Notes under the pieces: model-generated
What the model saw: the letters and a program-made list of their open reading frames with translations, nothing else
The model's database searches: none
What the model was told of the DNA's origin: nothing
Part shown: in pieces, positions 1 through 6,193 of the stretch
How positions within the stretch are numbered: the stretch's first letter is position 1
Layout of the letters: each line of letters opens with the position of its first letter
Made by a program: the position numbers and the translations under genes
Source of the DNA: Treponema sp.
Lineage (GTDB): Bacteria > Spirochaetota > Spirochaetia > Treponematales > Breznakiellaceae
Direction: 5' to 3'
Assembly (NCBI GenBank): GCA_031284385.1
Contig: JAISZZ010000180.1
Coordinates: 1 to 6,636 of the forward strand
Length of the DNA: 6,636 nucleotides

Positions 1-1134
1 CATGCGCCGCCCTGTAAACCGCTCCATACGGTTTTCGGTTATTGGTATCTGCCGTGTTTCTATTAAACGTTTTCGTTTATGGCTCACTGCTTTCGCGATT
101 TTTCCGGTAAAAGAGCAGGCGGGAACGCCGTCTTCGTTGGAATAAACAAAAACGCCGAGCCAGTCCAGATTGGCCGTTTTTTGAAAGTTCAGCAAAATGT
201 TAAAATCCTCGATAGTTTCGCCGGGAAAACCCGTTAAAAAAGTCGAGCGTATCATGCTGTCGGGAAGCGCGGCGCGTATGCGATATATCAGTTCAAGATA
301 ACTGTCCGAGCTGCCGCGCCGGTTCATTTTTCGCAGCAACGACGGCGAAGCGTGCTGAAACGGTATATCGAAGTAAGGCAAAAACCGTGTGTCCCGCGAC
401 ATCGTTTCGATTATGCCGAACGGAAAATGGTCGGGATGCAGGTATAGCAGCCGCACCCAAAAATTGCCTTGAAGCAAGGATATGGCATTGAGCAGTTCCG
501 GTAACTCCCCCCTTCCATTCCTCTCCGCTCCATAAGAAGCCAAATCCTGAGCTACAAGGCAAAGCTCAAGTGCGCCGCGTTTCAAAAAAACGTCGCACTC
601 ATTTACAATATCATCAACACTTCTGCTGCGGAGGCCGCCGCGTATCAGTGGTATAGCGCAGAAAGAACAGTGATTATCGCAGCCTTCAGCAATTTTAATA
701 TAAACGGATCCCGGCAGTGAAAGAAGTTTGACTCGCTCCGCAGTTAAAGCGGGAGGTAGGGAGTTTTTAAGCGGCGCACCCGCCATGCTGAAAGCAAGCG
801 GCGCTATCTCGTCAAGGTTACTGTTTCCGAATACGGCATCCGCTTCGTAAAGGTCTTTCCGCAGTTCTTCCTGATAACGCTGGGCGAGACAGCCTGACAA
901 AATAATTTTTTTATCGGGATAATTCTGTTTAAAATTTATAACGGATTTTATTGACTCATCTTTTGCTTTATCAATAAAACCGCAGCTATTAACTATTATA
1001 ATGTCCGCAGCTTCGGGGGCTTCAACAAATTCCGCGCCGGCAGTGTTAAGAATCGTAATTATAGTTTCGGCATCGACCTGATTTTTCGCGCATCCCAACG
1101 GCTCAAGATAGTATTTCAAATTTTGTTCCTTCAT
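1..1134 (-). CDS. rimO: RimO, ribosomal protein S12 methylthiotransferase (C-terminus cut by window edge)
   Basis: RimO is a cytosolic radical-SAM enzyme that adds a methylthio group to a conserved aspartate of ribosomal protein S12, using two [4Fe-4S] clusters. I translated 378 codons from the ATG at 1134-1132; the frame is open to the window edge. The N-terminal domain shows the three cluster cysteines, C15 (in LGCAKNQVDAE), C51 (NSCGF) and C82 (SGCLAQR). The radical-SAM motif CDNHCSFC follows at C152, C156 and C159. The LGCxKNxVDxE signature separates RimO from MiaB. The family is about 440 residues long, so roughly the last 60, the TRAM domain, lie outside the window. The start codon overlaps the upstream stop (ATGA at 1134-1131) and no Shine-Dalgarno sequence is visible, so translation probably depends on coupling to the upstream gene. 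The family call is firm. MiaB or MtaB is a less likely alternative. Confidence 0.93.
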   Translation of the reverse strand, partial: MKEQNLKYYLEPLGCAKNQVDAETIITILNTAGAEFVEAPEAADIIIVNSCGFIDKAKDESIKSVINFKQNYPDKKIILSGCLAQRYQEELRKDLYEADAVFGNSNLDEIAPLAFSMAGAPLKNSLPPALTAERVKLLSLPGSVYIKIAEGCDNHCSFCAIPLIRGGLRSRSVDDIVNECDVFLKRGALELCLVAQDLASYGAERNGRGELPELLNAISLLQGNFWVRLLYLHPDHFPFGIIETMSRDTRFLPYFDIPFQHASPSLLRKMNRRGSSDSYLELIYRIRAALPDSMIRSTFLTGFPGETIEDFNILLNFQKTANLDWLGVFVYSNEDGVPACSFTGKIAKAVSHKRKRLIETRQIPITENRMERFTGRRM

Positions 1135-2057
1135 TTTTTTAACGGCTTAATTATGTGATAAAAGAAATCAAATATGTTATATGATTTTTTTTTATTTTGT
1201 CTTTTGTGCTTATCTAAAAAATCTTTTATCGCGTCAGACAGCGGGAAATCACTGCCGTACATTTTTTTAAGTTTATCCCAATGTTTAACAAGCCATACAT
1301 ACATATCAGCAGGAGTCCTTTTTGGAAAAATAGAACGTATATTTTCTTCTTGTATAATCTGAATTATGGGACAGTATACATTTTTATACCATGAAACCGC
1401 AGCATCCTTAAAAGCTATTTCATTTGATTGATATTGATTCATATAGTATTTGTGAACCATGATATGATTGTATATAACATCATAGCGTCCTGTTCTGCTG
1501 AAATCTAAATCATAATCGCCGGTCAGTTTTCCAAAACCCGTATTTTCATAAAACTGATATTTTTCATATTTGATGACAGCTTCTCGGAGTTCAAGCTGAG
1601 TCATGGATGGTTCTATTGGAATTTCACTTGAAAGGCTTATCACTTCCGCATCTATAAATTCTATTCCCTGTGCTTTTGCGACAGATACGCGGTGATTGCC
1701 GTCGCGTACAAAATAAACTCCGCCTATTTCATAAAGTTGAATGGGCGGCAGCGTTATATTTGTAATACGCGCTTCATCAACGCTCTGCCACCGCCGGCGC
1801 AGATAACTAGAACGCGGAAAAAAGAATTTGTTGAAATCAAGATACCGGCCTTCACTTCCAACTATCAATTTTATTGGAACCACCTGCATACCACGGTATA
1901 TTTCGGTTTTCGGCTTTAATATTTCTTTGACATTATTAAATGAAAGCAGTTTATCTTTATCCACATTTATAAAATTCTGAATCCTTGAAATAAATGCGCG
2001 GCTTCGCGCCCGGGAAAAATCTTCCATCGCTTGTACTTTTACAATTTCATTTACCAT
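1131..2057 (-). CDS. ParB/sulfiredoxin-fold protein of unknown function
   Basis: This 308-residue protein has no assigned function that I know. Around residues 56-142 it resembles the ParB N-terminal/sulfiredoxin fold: a strand-rich segment (ITLPPIQLYEIGG), then the hallmark loop RDGNHR at 118-123, then a helix (VSVAKAQG) and strand (FIDAEVISL). In ParB and sulfiredoxin the equivalent loop binds a nucleotide phosphate. The C-terminal half is rich in Tyr, Lys and Trp and holds FPKRTPADMYVWLVKHW near 244-260, which recalls a motif seen beside the RDGNHR loop in other bacterial hypotheticals. The tail (283-308) is strongly basic (KRQNKKK). No helix-turn-helix or signal peptide is evident, so a chromosome-partitioning role is unlikely. 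The ATG at 2057 is preceded by GAGGA at 2068-2064, six bases away. The gene overlaps the phosphoesterase by 7 bp and rimO by 4 bp, so the three are surely one operon. Nucleotide-dependent enzyme or regulator are both open. Confidence 0.85.
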   Translation of the reverse strand: MVNEIVKVQAMEDFSRARSRAFISRIQNFINVDKDKLLSFNNVKEILKPKTEIYRGMQVVPIKLIVGSEGRYLDFNKFFFPRSSYLRRRWQSVDEARITNITLPPIQLYEIGGVYFVRDGNHRVSVAKAQGIEFIDAEVISLSSEIPIEPSMTQLELREAVIKYEKYQFYENTGFGKLTGDYDLDFSRTGRYDVIYNHIMVHKYYMNQYQSNEIAFKDAAVSWYKNVYCPIIQIIQEENIRSIFPKRTPADMYVWLVKHWDKLKKMYGSDFPLSDAIKDFLDKHKRQNKKKSYNIFDFFYHIIKPLKK

Positions 2058-2725
2058 AATTTATCCTCGAATTCCATTACAAAATGGCTATAGGCATTTA
2101 CTACTATTGTTTTATAAAAGGATGTTTTACGCGATTCCATCATATCGTATAGATGTGTATGCCCGTGGATTAGATATTTTGGTTTGAATATTTTCATAAA
2201 CCATAGAAAAGCCCTAAAACCGCTATGGCAAGCATCGGCGCGGTCGTGGATGCCATACGGCGGGGCGTGAGTCAACAACACATCGATGGCGCGTCCGTAA
2301 CGCAGGCAATTTAACAAAAGATGTGGAATAAGACGAATAATTTTAAGGTACATTTCAAAATCGCTGAATTGATTTTTACCGTTGTTGTAACGCTTTGAAC
2401 CGCCTAGTCCGGCAATTAAAATACGCCCTTCTTTTATGACTTTTCCGCCGGCATAAACCGTTCCCAATCCCGGAATATTTTTTTTCATGGCAACCATTCC
2501 CAGTTTATCGAAAATTCCATTGTATTTATAATAACAAAATTGATCCAGATTGTGATTCCCAAAAACAAAAAATAACGGCTTATTTAAACTGGAGATAATG
2601 AATTCAAGGTATTCCATCGGCAGATCACCTGCGGAAAGCACTATGTCAACGTCCGCAAAACGCCTCCTAATTGAAGCCGAATAAATGAGCGGATCAACTT
2701 CATCTGATATACAAAGAGCTTTCAT
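2051..2725 (-). CDS. calcineurin-like metallophosphoesterase
   Basis: This 224-residue cytosolic protein is a dinuclear-metal phosphoesterase whose substrate cannot be told from sequence. The family motifs appear in order: D8 in a modified first motif (SDEVDP instead of the usual DxH), G33-D34 (AGDLP), G56-N57-H58 (GNHN), T152-H153 (LTHAPP) and G188-H189-T190-H191 (GHTH). The histidine of motif I is missing and only D8 and D11 are nearby, so metal coordination may be altered. I believe related short bacterial phosphoesterases share the SDxxDP variant, but I could not check. Residues 123-145 are hydrophobic but look like a core helix, not a membrane span. Length is normal for the compact members. 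It is the first gene of the operon with the ParB-like protein and rimO. No Shine-Dalgarno is seen before the ATG at 2725; see the promoter entry. A later start would remove motif I. Confidence 0.9.
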   Translation of the reverse strand: MKALCISDEVDPLIYSASIRRRFADVDIVLSAGDLPMEYLEFIISSLNKPLFFVFGNHNLDQFCYYKYNGIFDKLGMVAMKKNIPGLGTVYAGGKVIKEGRILIAGLGGSKRYNNGKNQFSDFEMYLKIIRLIPHLLLNCLRYGRAIDVLLTHAPPYGIHDRADACHSGFRAFLWFMKIFKPKYLIHGHTHLYDMMESRKTSFYKTIVVNAYSHFVMEFEDKLW

Positions 2726-2737
2726 TTTGCGGTTTTT

Positions 2738-2766
2738 ACTCTACTGATATACGGCGCTAATGTCAA
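2738..2766 (-). promoter_or_regulatory. sigma70-type promoter for the phosphoesterase-ParB-like-rimO operon
   Basis: On the minus strand a consensus -35, TTGACA (2766-2761), is followed after 17 bp by a moderate -10, TAGAGT (2743-2738). Transcription would start near 2731, only about six bases before the ATG at 2725-2723. This agrees with the lack of a Shine-Dalgarno sequence and suggests a nearly leaderless mRNA. The spacing and -35 are strong; the -10 matches 4 of 6 positions. Confidence 0.5.
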
Positions 2767-2919
2767 CGCGACGAATTGCGTTGTCTGGCGTTCCGCGTGT
2801 GTATTCCCGATTAGTACAAAAAAGGATACATTGGTGAACAACATCTTTCGCCCGCTGCCTAAACCTGCCGGCAGGCTGGATGTGAAAATGTAAAATTACT
2901 GGACTGTCGCGTTTCTATC
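2767..2919. other. divergent intergenic spacer with a perfect 12-bp palindrome and a possible 19-codon ORF
   Basis: No convincing gene lies here. Two items are visible. The first is a perfect palindrome, CCTGCCGGCAGG, at 2864-2875, between the two divergent promoters and so a possible operator. The second is a small plus-strand frame, GTG at 2834-2836 to TAA at 2891-2893 (VNNIFRPLPKPAGRLDVKM). It is preceded by an AAGGA stretch at about 2821-2825, but no promoter is evident and the palindrome lies inside it. I treat the small ORF as unproven. Confidence 0.3.
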
Positions 2920-2948
2920 TTGACGCATTAACGGTAATTTTGTAATAT
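2920..2948 (+). promoter_or_regulatory. sigma70-type promoter for metK
   Basis: TTGACG at 2920-2925 and TAATAT at 2943-2948 are separated by exactly 17 bp, a close match to the sigma70 consensus. The predicted start near 2955 gives a leader of about 68 nt before the metK ATG. Nothing else in the intergenic region fits as well. Confidence 0.65.
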
Positions 2949-2968
2949 TTCCTACAAATCAAGTAGTA

Positions 2969-3004
2969 TTTAATTGGTTTAATTAAAAGCGGTGTACTGC
3001 CGCT
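2969..3004 (+). promoter_or_regulatory. two tandem hairpins in the metK leader
   Basis: The first is an AT-only stem, TTTAATT (2969-2975) against AATTAAA (2981-2987), with a 5-nt loop. The second follows directly: AGCGG (2988-2992) against CCGCT (3000-3004), extendable by two wobble pairs to a 3-nt loop. The second ends five bases before the ribosome binding site AGGAG at 3010-3014. The leader is too short for SAM-I and I see no SAM-II or SAM-III core. A translational control role is possible but inferred. Confidence 0.35.
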
Positions 3005-3022
3005 AAAATAGGAGTATGTGAA

Positions 3023-4189
3023 ATGGAAAAAAGAAGGTATTTTTTTACCTCCGAGTCGGTTGGGGAAGGTCATCCCGATAAACTCTGCGATCAGGTTTCG
3101 GATGCGATTCTGGATGCCTGCTTAAAGGACGATCCGTATAGCCGCGTCGCCTGCGAGACTTACGCATCAACATCCCTTGTTCTGGTCGGAGGCGAGATCA
3201 CGACCCAAACTTTTGTCGATTTTCAGAGCGTGGTACGGGATGTGGCGAAAAATATCGGATACACGCATCCTGATTATGGCCTTGATTTTCAATCAATGGC
3301 TGTTTTGGATATGATACACAGTCAATCTCCTGACATAAGTCAGGGGGTTTCCGGTACAGGGCTGGAGGAGTACAAGGGGCAGCAGGGCGCAGGCGATCAG
3401 GGAATGATGTTTGGCTTTGCCTGCACGGAAACTGAGGAACTTATGCCTCTGCCTATCACACTCGCGCATAAAATTCTGCTTAACGCCACCGAATTACGGA
3501 AGTCCAAAGCGATAAAATGGCTGCGTCCAGATGCTAAGAGTCAGGTAACGGTGGAATATGAGGGGCGTAAACCCATCCGTATTGACGCGGTTGTCGTATC
3601 TCACCAGCACGATCCCGATGTTTCATACAACGAGATAAAGGATGCTATAATCAACAAGATAATTAAGCCGGTTTTGGAGCCTACCGGAATGATGGATGCC
3701 AAAACAAAGTTCTATATCAATCCGACAGGACGTTTCGTCGTGGGCGGTCCTTTCGGTGATACGGGACTTACGGGGCGGAAAATCATAGTTGATACGTATG
3801 GCGGCATGGGCAGGCACGGCGGCGGCGCGTTTTCCGGCAAAGATTCGACCAAAGTTGACCGCAGCGCGGCTTACGCGGCGCGTTATGTTGCAAAAAATAT
3901 AGTGGCCGCCGGCCTTGCAGAGTATTGCGAGGTTGAATTAGCCTACGCGATAGGCGTACCATTCCCTGTCTCCGTTATGGTCGACACTTTCGGTACGTCA
4001 AAAGCGCCGGAAGCCAAGATTGAAGAGGCTGTTTCCAAAATATTCGACCTGTCTCCGTCCGGTATCATAAAAATGCTCGACCTCCGCAGGCCGATATATC
4101 AAAAAACCGCATCTTATGGACATTTTGGCAGAAAAGATTTCCCATGGGAAAAAACTGACAAAGCGGCTGAACTAAAGAAACTGCTTTAA
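3023..4189 (+). CDS. metK: S-adenosylmethionine synthetase (methionine adenosyltransferase)
   Basis: MetK joins ATP and methionine to make S-adenosylmethionine, releasing phosphate and diphosphate, in the cytosol as a tetramer. The 388-residue protein is full length for the family (about 380-400). Visible signatures are the N-terminal [19 protein letters not shown] with catalytic H17 and K20, the ATP-binding [12 protein letters not shown] at 122-133, and the P-loop-like GGGAFSGKD at 266-274 with D274. [11 protein letters not shown] just before the latter and the C-terminal YGHFGR (365-370) also match. A clear AGGAG at 3010-3014 lies eight bases before the ATG, fixing the start. It is transcribed from its own promoter (2920-2948) and probably with the CYTH gene 25 bp downstream, as no terminator lies between. 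Residues 108-121, just before GAGDQG, carry a slightly expanded loop ([10 protein letters not shown]) compared with E. coli MetK as I recall it. Confidence 0.98.
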   Translation: MEKRRYFFTSESVGEGHPDKLCDQVSDAILDACLKDDPYSRVACETYASTSLVLVGGEITTQTFVDFQSVVRDVAKNIGYTHPDYGLDFQSMAVLDMIHSQSPDISQGVSGTGLEEYKGQQGAGDQGMMFGFACTETEELMPLPITLAHKILLNATELRKSKAIKWLRPDAKSQVTVEYEGRKPIRIDAVVVSHQHDPDVSYNEIKDAIINKIIKPVLEPTGMMDAKTKFYINPTGRFVVGGPFGDTGLTGRKIIVDTYGGMGRHGGGAFSGKDSTKVDRSAAYAARYVAKNIVAAGLAEYCEVELAYAIGVPFPVSVMVDTFGTSKAPEAKIEEAVSKIFDLSPSGIIKMLDLRRPIYQKTASYGHFGRKDFPWEKTDKAAELKKLL

Positions 4190-4214
4190 GCGCCTGTTTC
4201 ACCATCCATTAATT

Positions 4215-4823
4215 ATGCCGTTTGAAATTGAACTAAAGGCCTGGGTGGATGACCGTGAGGCTGTCGAAAAAAGAATCGATTCTGCGGCCTCTTTTGTGGC
4301 CAGTTTTGAAAAAGACGACACATATTGGTTTCCTGTTTTGCCGGTGGCAAAACAGGAAACTGTGCCGGTATCCGGCATCCGAATACGCAGGGAAACAATC
4401 AGCCGCCGAAACCACGCGCCGGAAAGCCTTACGCTGGCAACTTACAAGACAAAGGAAATCCGCAACGGCATAGAAGTCAACGATGAAAAAGAATTCGCTG
4501 TAAAAGCCCCTACTCCGGCTGGCGGCGCGTTTGATGAGGATGCTATCGCAGCATTCAAAGAGTTAATGGAAAGGCTGGGACTTGCGCCCGGAATATCAAA
4601 GAAAAAACAGGGGCGGTCATGGCGGTACGGCTGTATCAACGTGGAACTTTCCAGCGTTGAAAAACTAGGCTGTTTTTTGGAACTGGAGATAATGGCCGAC
4701 GATGATAAACCTGAAACTGTGGAACAGGCGCGTAAAGAACTACTCGCCTTCCTAAAACTTGCCGGCATAAGCGAGGAAAGGATAGAAACCCGTTACTACA
4801 ACGAAATGCTAAGGAAGCACTGA
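4215..4823 (+). CDS. CYTH-domain protein (class IV adenylate cyclase / triphosphatase family)
   Basis: CYTH proteins form an eight-stranded triphosphate tunnel. Members are class IV (CyaB-type) adenylate cyclases, thiamine triphosphatases or inorganic triphosphatases; the exact activity here is not decidable from sequence. In the 202 residues I see the defining EIELK (E4, E6, K8), the basic GIRIRRE (R56, R58, R59), TYKTKE (K78, K80), an acidic EVNDEKEF strand (87-94), KKKQGR..R (129-137) and VELSSVEKLGCFLELEI (143-159), which supplies late metal-binding acidic residues. It follows metK by 25 bp and is probably co-transcribed, yet the gap has no recognisable Shine-Dalgarno. Two oddities stand out: a perfect hairpin inside codons 38-49, and a 3' end whose last codons and stop lie inside a repeat element. 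The ATG choice is supported because EIELK begins only four residues in. Confidence 0.9.
   Translation: MPFEIELKAWVDDREAVEKRIDSAASFVASFEKDDTYWFPVLPVAKQETVPVSGIRIRRETISRRNHAPESLTLATYKTKEIRNGIEVNDEKEFAVKAPTPAGGAFDEDAIAAFKELMERLGLAPGISKKKQGRSWRYGCINVELSSVEKLGCFLELEIMADDDKPETVEQARKELLAFLKLAGISEERIETRYYNEMLRKH
4328..4377. repeat. perfect 15-bp-arm palindrome plus adjoining hairpin inside the CYTH gene
   Basis: GTTTCCTGTTTTGCC (4328-4342) and its exact reverse complement GGCAAAACAGGAAAC (4346-4360) flank a 3-nt loop. A second perfect hairpin, TGCCGG (4363-4368) against CCGGCA (4372-4377) with loop TAT, follows two bases later. The sequence is translated in frame as WFPVLPVAKQET and then PVSGI, between conserved CYTH strands. 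A stem this long inside coding sequence is unlikely by chance. It resembles in-frame palindromic insertions, but mobility is not shown. Confidence 0.85.
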
Positions 4824-4934
4824 TTTATGCGAGTGCGCATAAATCAGTGCTACTTGAATGCCGTATTTGCGTAATGAAATGAGCAAATACATAGGGCAAC
4901 GCTGATTGGCCTCAAGTTAATCAGCGTTGCCCTA
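4814..4934. repeat. MITE-like cluster of three hairpins overlapping the CYTH stop codon
   Basis: Three perfect stems follow one another. Stem 1 has 16-bp arms 4816-4831 and 4836-4851. Stem 2 has 8-bp arms 4863-4870 and 4883-4890. Stem 3 has 16-bp arms 4892-4907 and 4919-4934. Stems 1 and 3 are related: one carries GCACTGATT and AATCAGTGC, the other CGCTGATT and AATCAGCG. The outer ends GGAAGCACTGATT and (reverse complement) GGCAACGCTGATT agree at 10 of 13 positions, forming imperfect terminal inverted repeats about 120 bp apart. CTAAG occurs just outside or at each edge (4809-4813 and 4932-4936), a possible target duplication. The TGA stop of the CYTH gene (4821-4823) lies inside stem 1. No U-run follows stems 1 or 3, so they are not classic terminators. 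Confidence 0.65.
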
Positions 4935-4983
4935 AGTTCGATAAATTGACGAGTGATAAGCTGCTTGCCGCTACTGCCGCCAT

Positions 4984-5037
4984 AAAAAAGCGGGTAATGG
5001 GGCAAGAGACAACGATGTGTTCTCGACCCATTCCCGC
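4984..5037 (-). terminator. rho-independent terminator for the AsrC-like gene
   Basis: Read on the minus strand, GCGGGAATGGG (5037-5027) pairs with CCCATTACCCGC (one bulged A) ending at 4990, with GAGA/TCTC pairing further in across a small internal loop. Six T residues (4989-4984) follow directly. It lies about 30 bp past the stop of the 5069-5971 gene, the expected place. On the plus strand it lacks a U-run after the stem. Confidence 0.72.
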
Positions 5038-5068
5038 CACCACCTTTTTAATGCGCGAAGGAGAATGC

Positions 5069-5971
5069 TTATACGCTGCCGCCAGATTCTAAACAAACGG
5101 CTTTCAGTTTTTCAGCAAGACTGCCCCCTTCTCCCGTGCGTTCCAGTGTTTTGCCGAACCGCTCGCCTGCCCTGCCATTGTCCTGATAAAAGCGAATAGC
5201 CGCGTCCACTACTTCAAGAACCCGCTCTTTTTCAAATATGACAGGCAGAAGATACATTCCCTTTTTTATTTCGTTTCCAAACATTCCGCCGAAAGAGAGT
5301 AAATAACCGTTACTGCCAAGCCATGCGTCCGAAGGACAACTCTTTATACACTTTCCGCAGTAAGTACAGTTTTTCTTGTCAAACAGTAAATTTTCTTTTT
5401 CCGCGTCAACTTTTACCGCGTCGTAAGCGCAGACTGCTTCACAAACGCCGCAGAAAGTACAAGCGCCTTTACTCCACTCAGGAATGATGCAGCCTTTTAT
5501 CCCAAGGTCGTTTTCTTCCGCTTTGAGACAGTTGTTTTTACAACCCGTTATTCCGATTTTGAACTTATGCGGCAATTCCATGCCAAAATAGCGCTCGTCA
5601 AGTTCCGCCGCAAGGCAGCTCGTTTCTATAGCCGCCGAGGGACAGACCGCGTTTCCTTGGCAAGCCGTTACCGTCCGCACTCTCGGACCGCAAACTCCGA
5701 TAGGTGCACCGGCTTCAGTCAGCTCTTTTTTCACCGTTTCCACATCTTTAACATCTATAAAAGGCACTTCTAATCCCTGACGTGATGTTAGATGAACGTA
5801 CTCCTTACCGTACTTTTTCGCGGCCTTGCATATTGCTTCAAGCTGTTTACAGGAAATCTGACCGCCTGTAACCTTTAACCGCATGGAAAATTTCCCGTTT
5901 TGCGCCTGCCGCATAAAACCACCTTTTTTTAATGCGGCATAATCTATCCCCTCACGCGCCTGTTCCAGCAT
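5069..5971 (-). CDS. AsrC-like siroheme/[4Fe-4S] sulfite or nitrite reductase with ferredoxin domain
   Basis: This 300-residue cytosolic protein belongs to the nitrite/sulfite reductase superfamily and is built like AsrC, the siroheme subunit of anaerobic sulfite reductase. Residues about 20-95 form the ferredoxin-like half domain (KFSMRLKVTGGQIS, VHLTSRQGLEVPFI). The siroheme-[4Fe-4S] ligands are C104 and C110 (TACQGNAVC) and C144 and C148 (GCKNNC). An inserted two-cluster ferredoxin follows: C171, C174, C177, C181 and C202, C205, C208, C212-P213. The C-terminal FGGMFGN..KKGMYL segment also fits the family. It is somewhat shorter than Salmonella AsrC (337 residues, as I recall). No AsrA or AsrB electron-transfer partner lies in the window, so electrons may come from ferredoxin. 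Assimilatory, detoxifying or redox roles on sulfite or nitrite all remain open. AGGGGG at 5982-5977, five bases before the ATG, is a plausible ribosome site. A terminator follows at 5037-4984, so it is probably monocistronic. Confidence 0.88.
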   Translation of the reverse strand: MLEQAREGIDYAALKKGGFMRQAQNGKFSMRLKVTGGQISCKQLEAICKAAKKYGKEYVHLTSRQGLEVPFIDVKDVETVKKELTEAGAPIGVCGPRVRTVTACQGNAVCPSAAIETSCLAAELDERYFGMELPHKFKIGITGCKNNCLKAEENDLGIKGCIIPEWSKGACTFCGVCEAVCAYDAVKVDAEKENLLFDKKNCTYCGKCIKSCPSDAWLGSNGYLLSFGGMFGNEIKKGMYLLPVIFEKERVLEVVDAAIRFYQDNGRAGERFGKTLERTGEGGSLAEKLKAVCLESGGSV

Positions 5972-6007
5972 AACGACCCCCTATAATACTAAATCGCTTA
6001 TCTTAAT

Positions 6008-6036
6008 AGGATATATGACCGACTCGTATATTTCAA
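6008..6036 (-). promoter_or_regulatory. possible promoter for the AsrC-like gene
   Basis: On the minus strand TTGAAA (6036-6031) and TATCCT (6013-6008) are 17 bp apart. This would start transcription near 6001 and give a 30-nt leader that includes the G-rich ribosome site. The -10 is weak, and an alternative TAAGAT lies at 6004-5999 without a good -35. Confidence 0.33.
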
Positions 6037-6048
6037 GTTGATTCCTGT

Positions 6049-6088
6049 TAAGCGCTTATTCGGGAATAATACATTGACGGATATGTAT
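6049..6088. promoter_or_regulatory. two short palindromes upstream of the AsrC-like promoter, possible operators
   Basis: TAAGCGCTTA (6049-6058) is a perfect 10-bp palindrome. Its half-site CGCTTAT also occurs at 5995-6001, between the candidate -10 and the gene. ATACAT (6069-6074) and ATGTAT (6083-6088) form an inverted repeat with an 8-bp spacer. Their position suits regulator binding, but no known operator consensus is matched. Confidence 0.22.
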
Positions 6089-6103
6089 CAAATTTCGCCA
6101 AAC

Positions 6104-6170
6104 AATGAGCCTCCGCGCGGCAAGCCACGCGGTATCTTAAGCGTTGTATTAGTTTGAACGGAGGCTCGTT
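6104..6170. repeat. nested hairpin repeat, copy A
   Basis: Outer arms AATGAGCCTCCG (6104-6115) and CGGAGGCTCGTT (6159-6170) pair over 12 bp with one G-T wobble. Within them, next to the left arm, sits a small GC-rich hairpin around the core GGCAAGCC (6119-6126), followed by GGTAT at 6131. The same core and GGTAT occur in copy B in the same orientation, so the two look like members of one repeat family with different outer arms. Confidence 0.7.
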
Positions 6171-6193
6171 CTGTAAGGAAATTTATAATACCG

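Noticed and set aside
293..562. 89-codon minus-strand frame within rimO
   Set aside because: It is out of frame with the continuous RimO translation, which contains all cluster cysteines.
2955..3022. SAM-I, SAM-II or SAM-III riboswitch before metK
   Set aside because: The leader is too short for SAM-I and lacks the conserved core sequences of the small classes as I know them.
4213..4473. Several short frames on both strands overlapping the CYTH gene
   Set aside because: They are shadows of a clearly conserved CYTH frame, helped by the palindrome that reads alike on both strands.
4816..4934. Rho-independent terminator for metK-CYTH
   Set aside because: The stems are perfect but none is followed by a T-run on the plus strand; a repeat element explains them better.
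4946..4974. Plus-strand promoter with TTGACG at 4946
   Set aside because: No acceptable -10 at 16-18 bp and no gene downstream on that strand.
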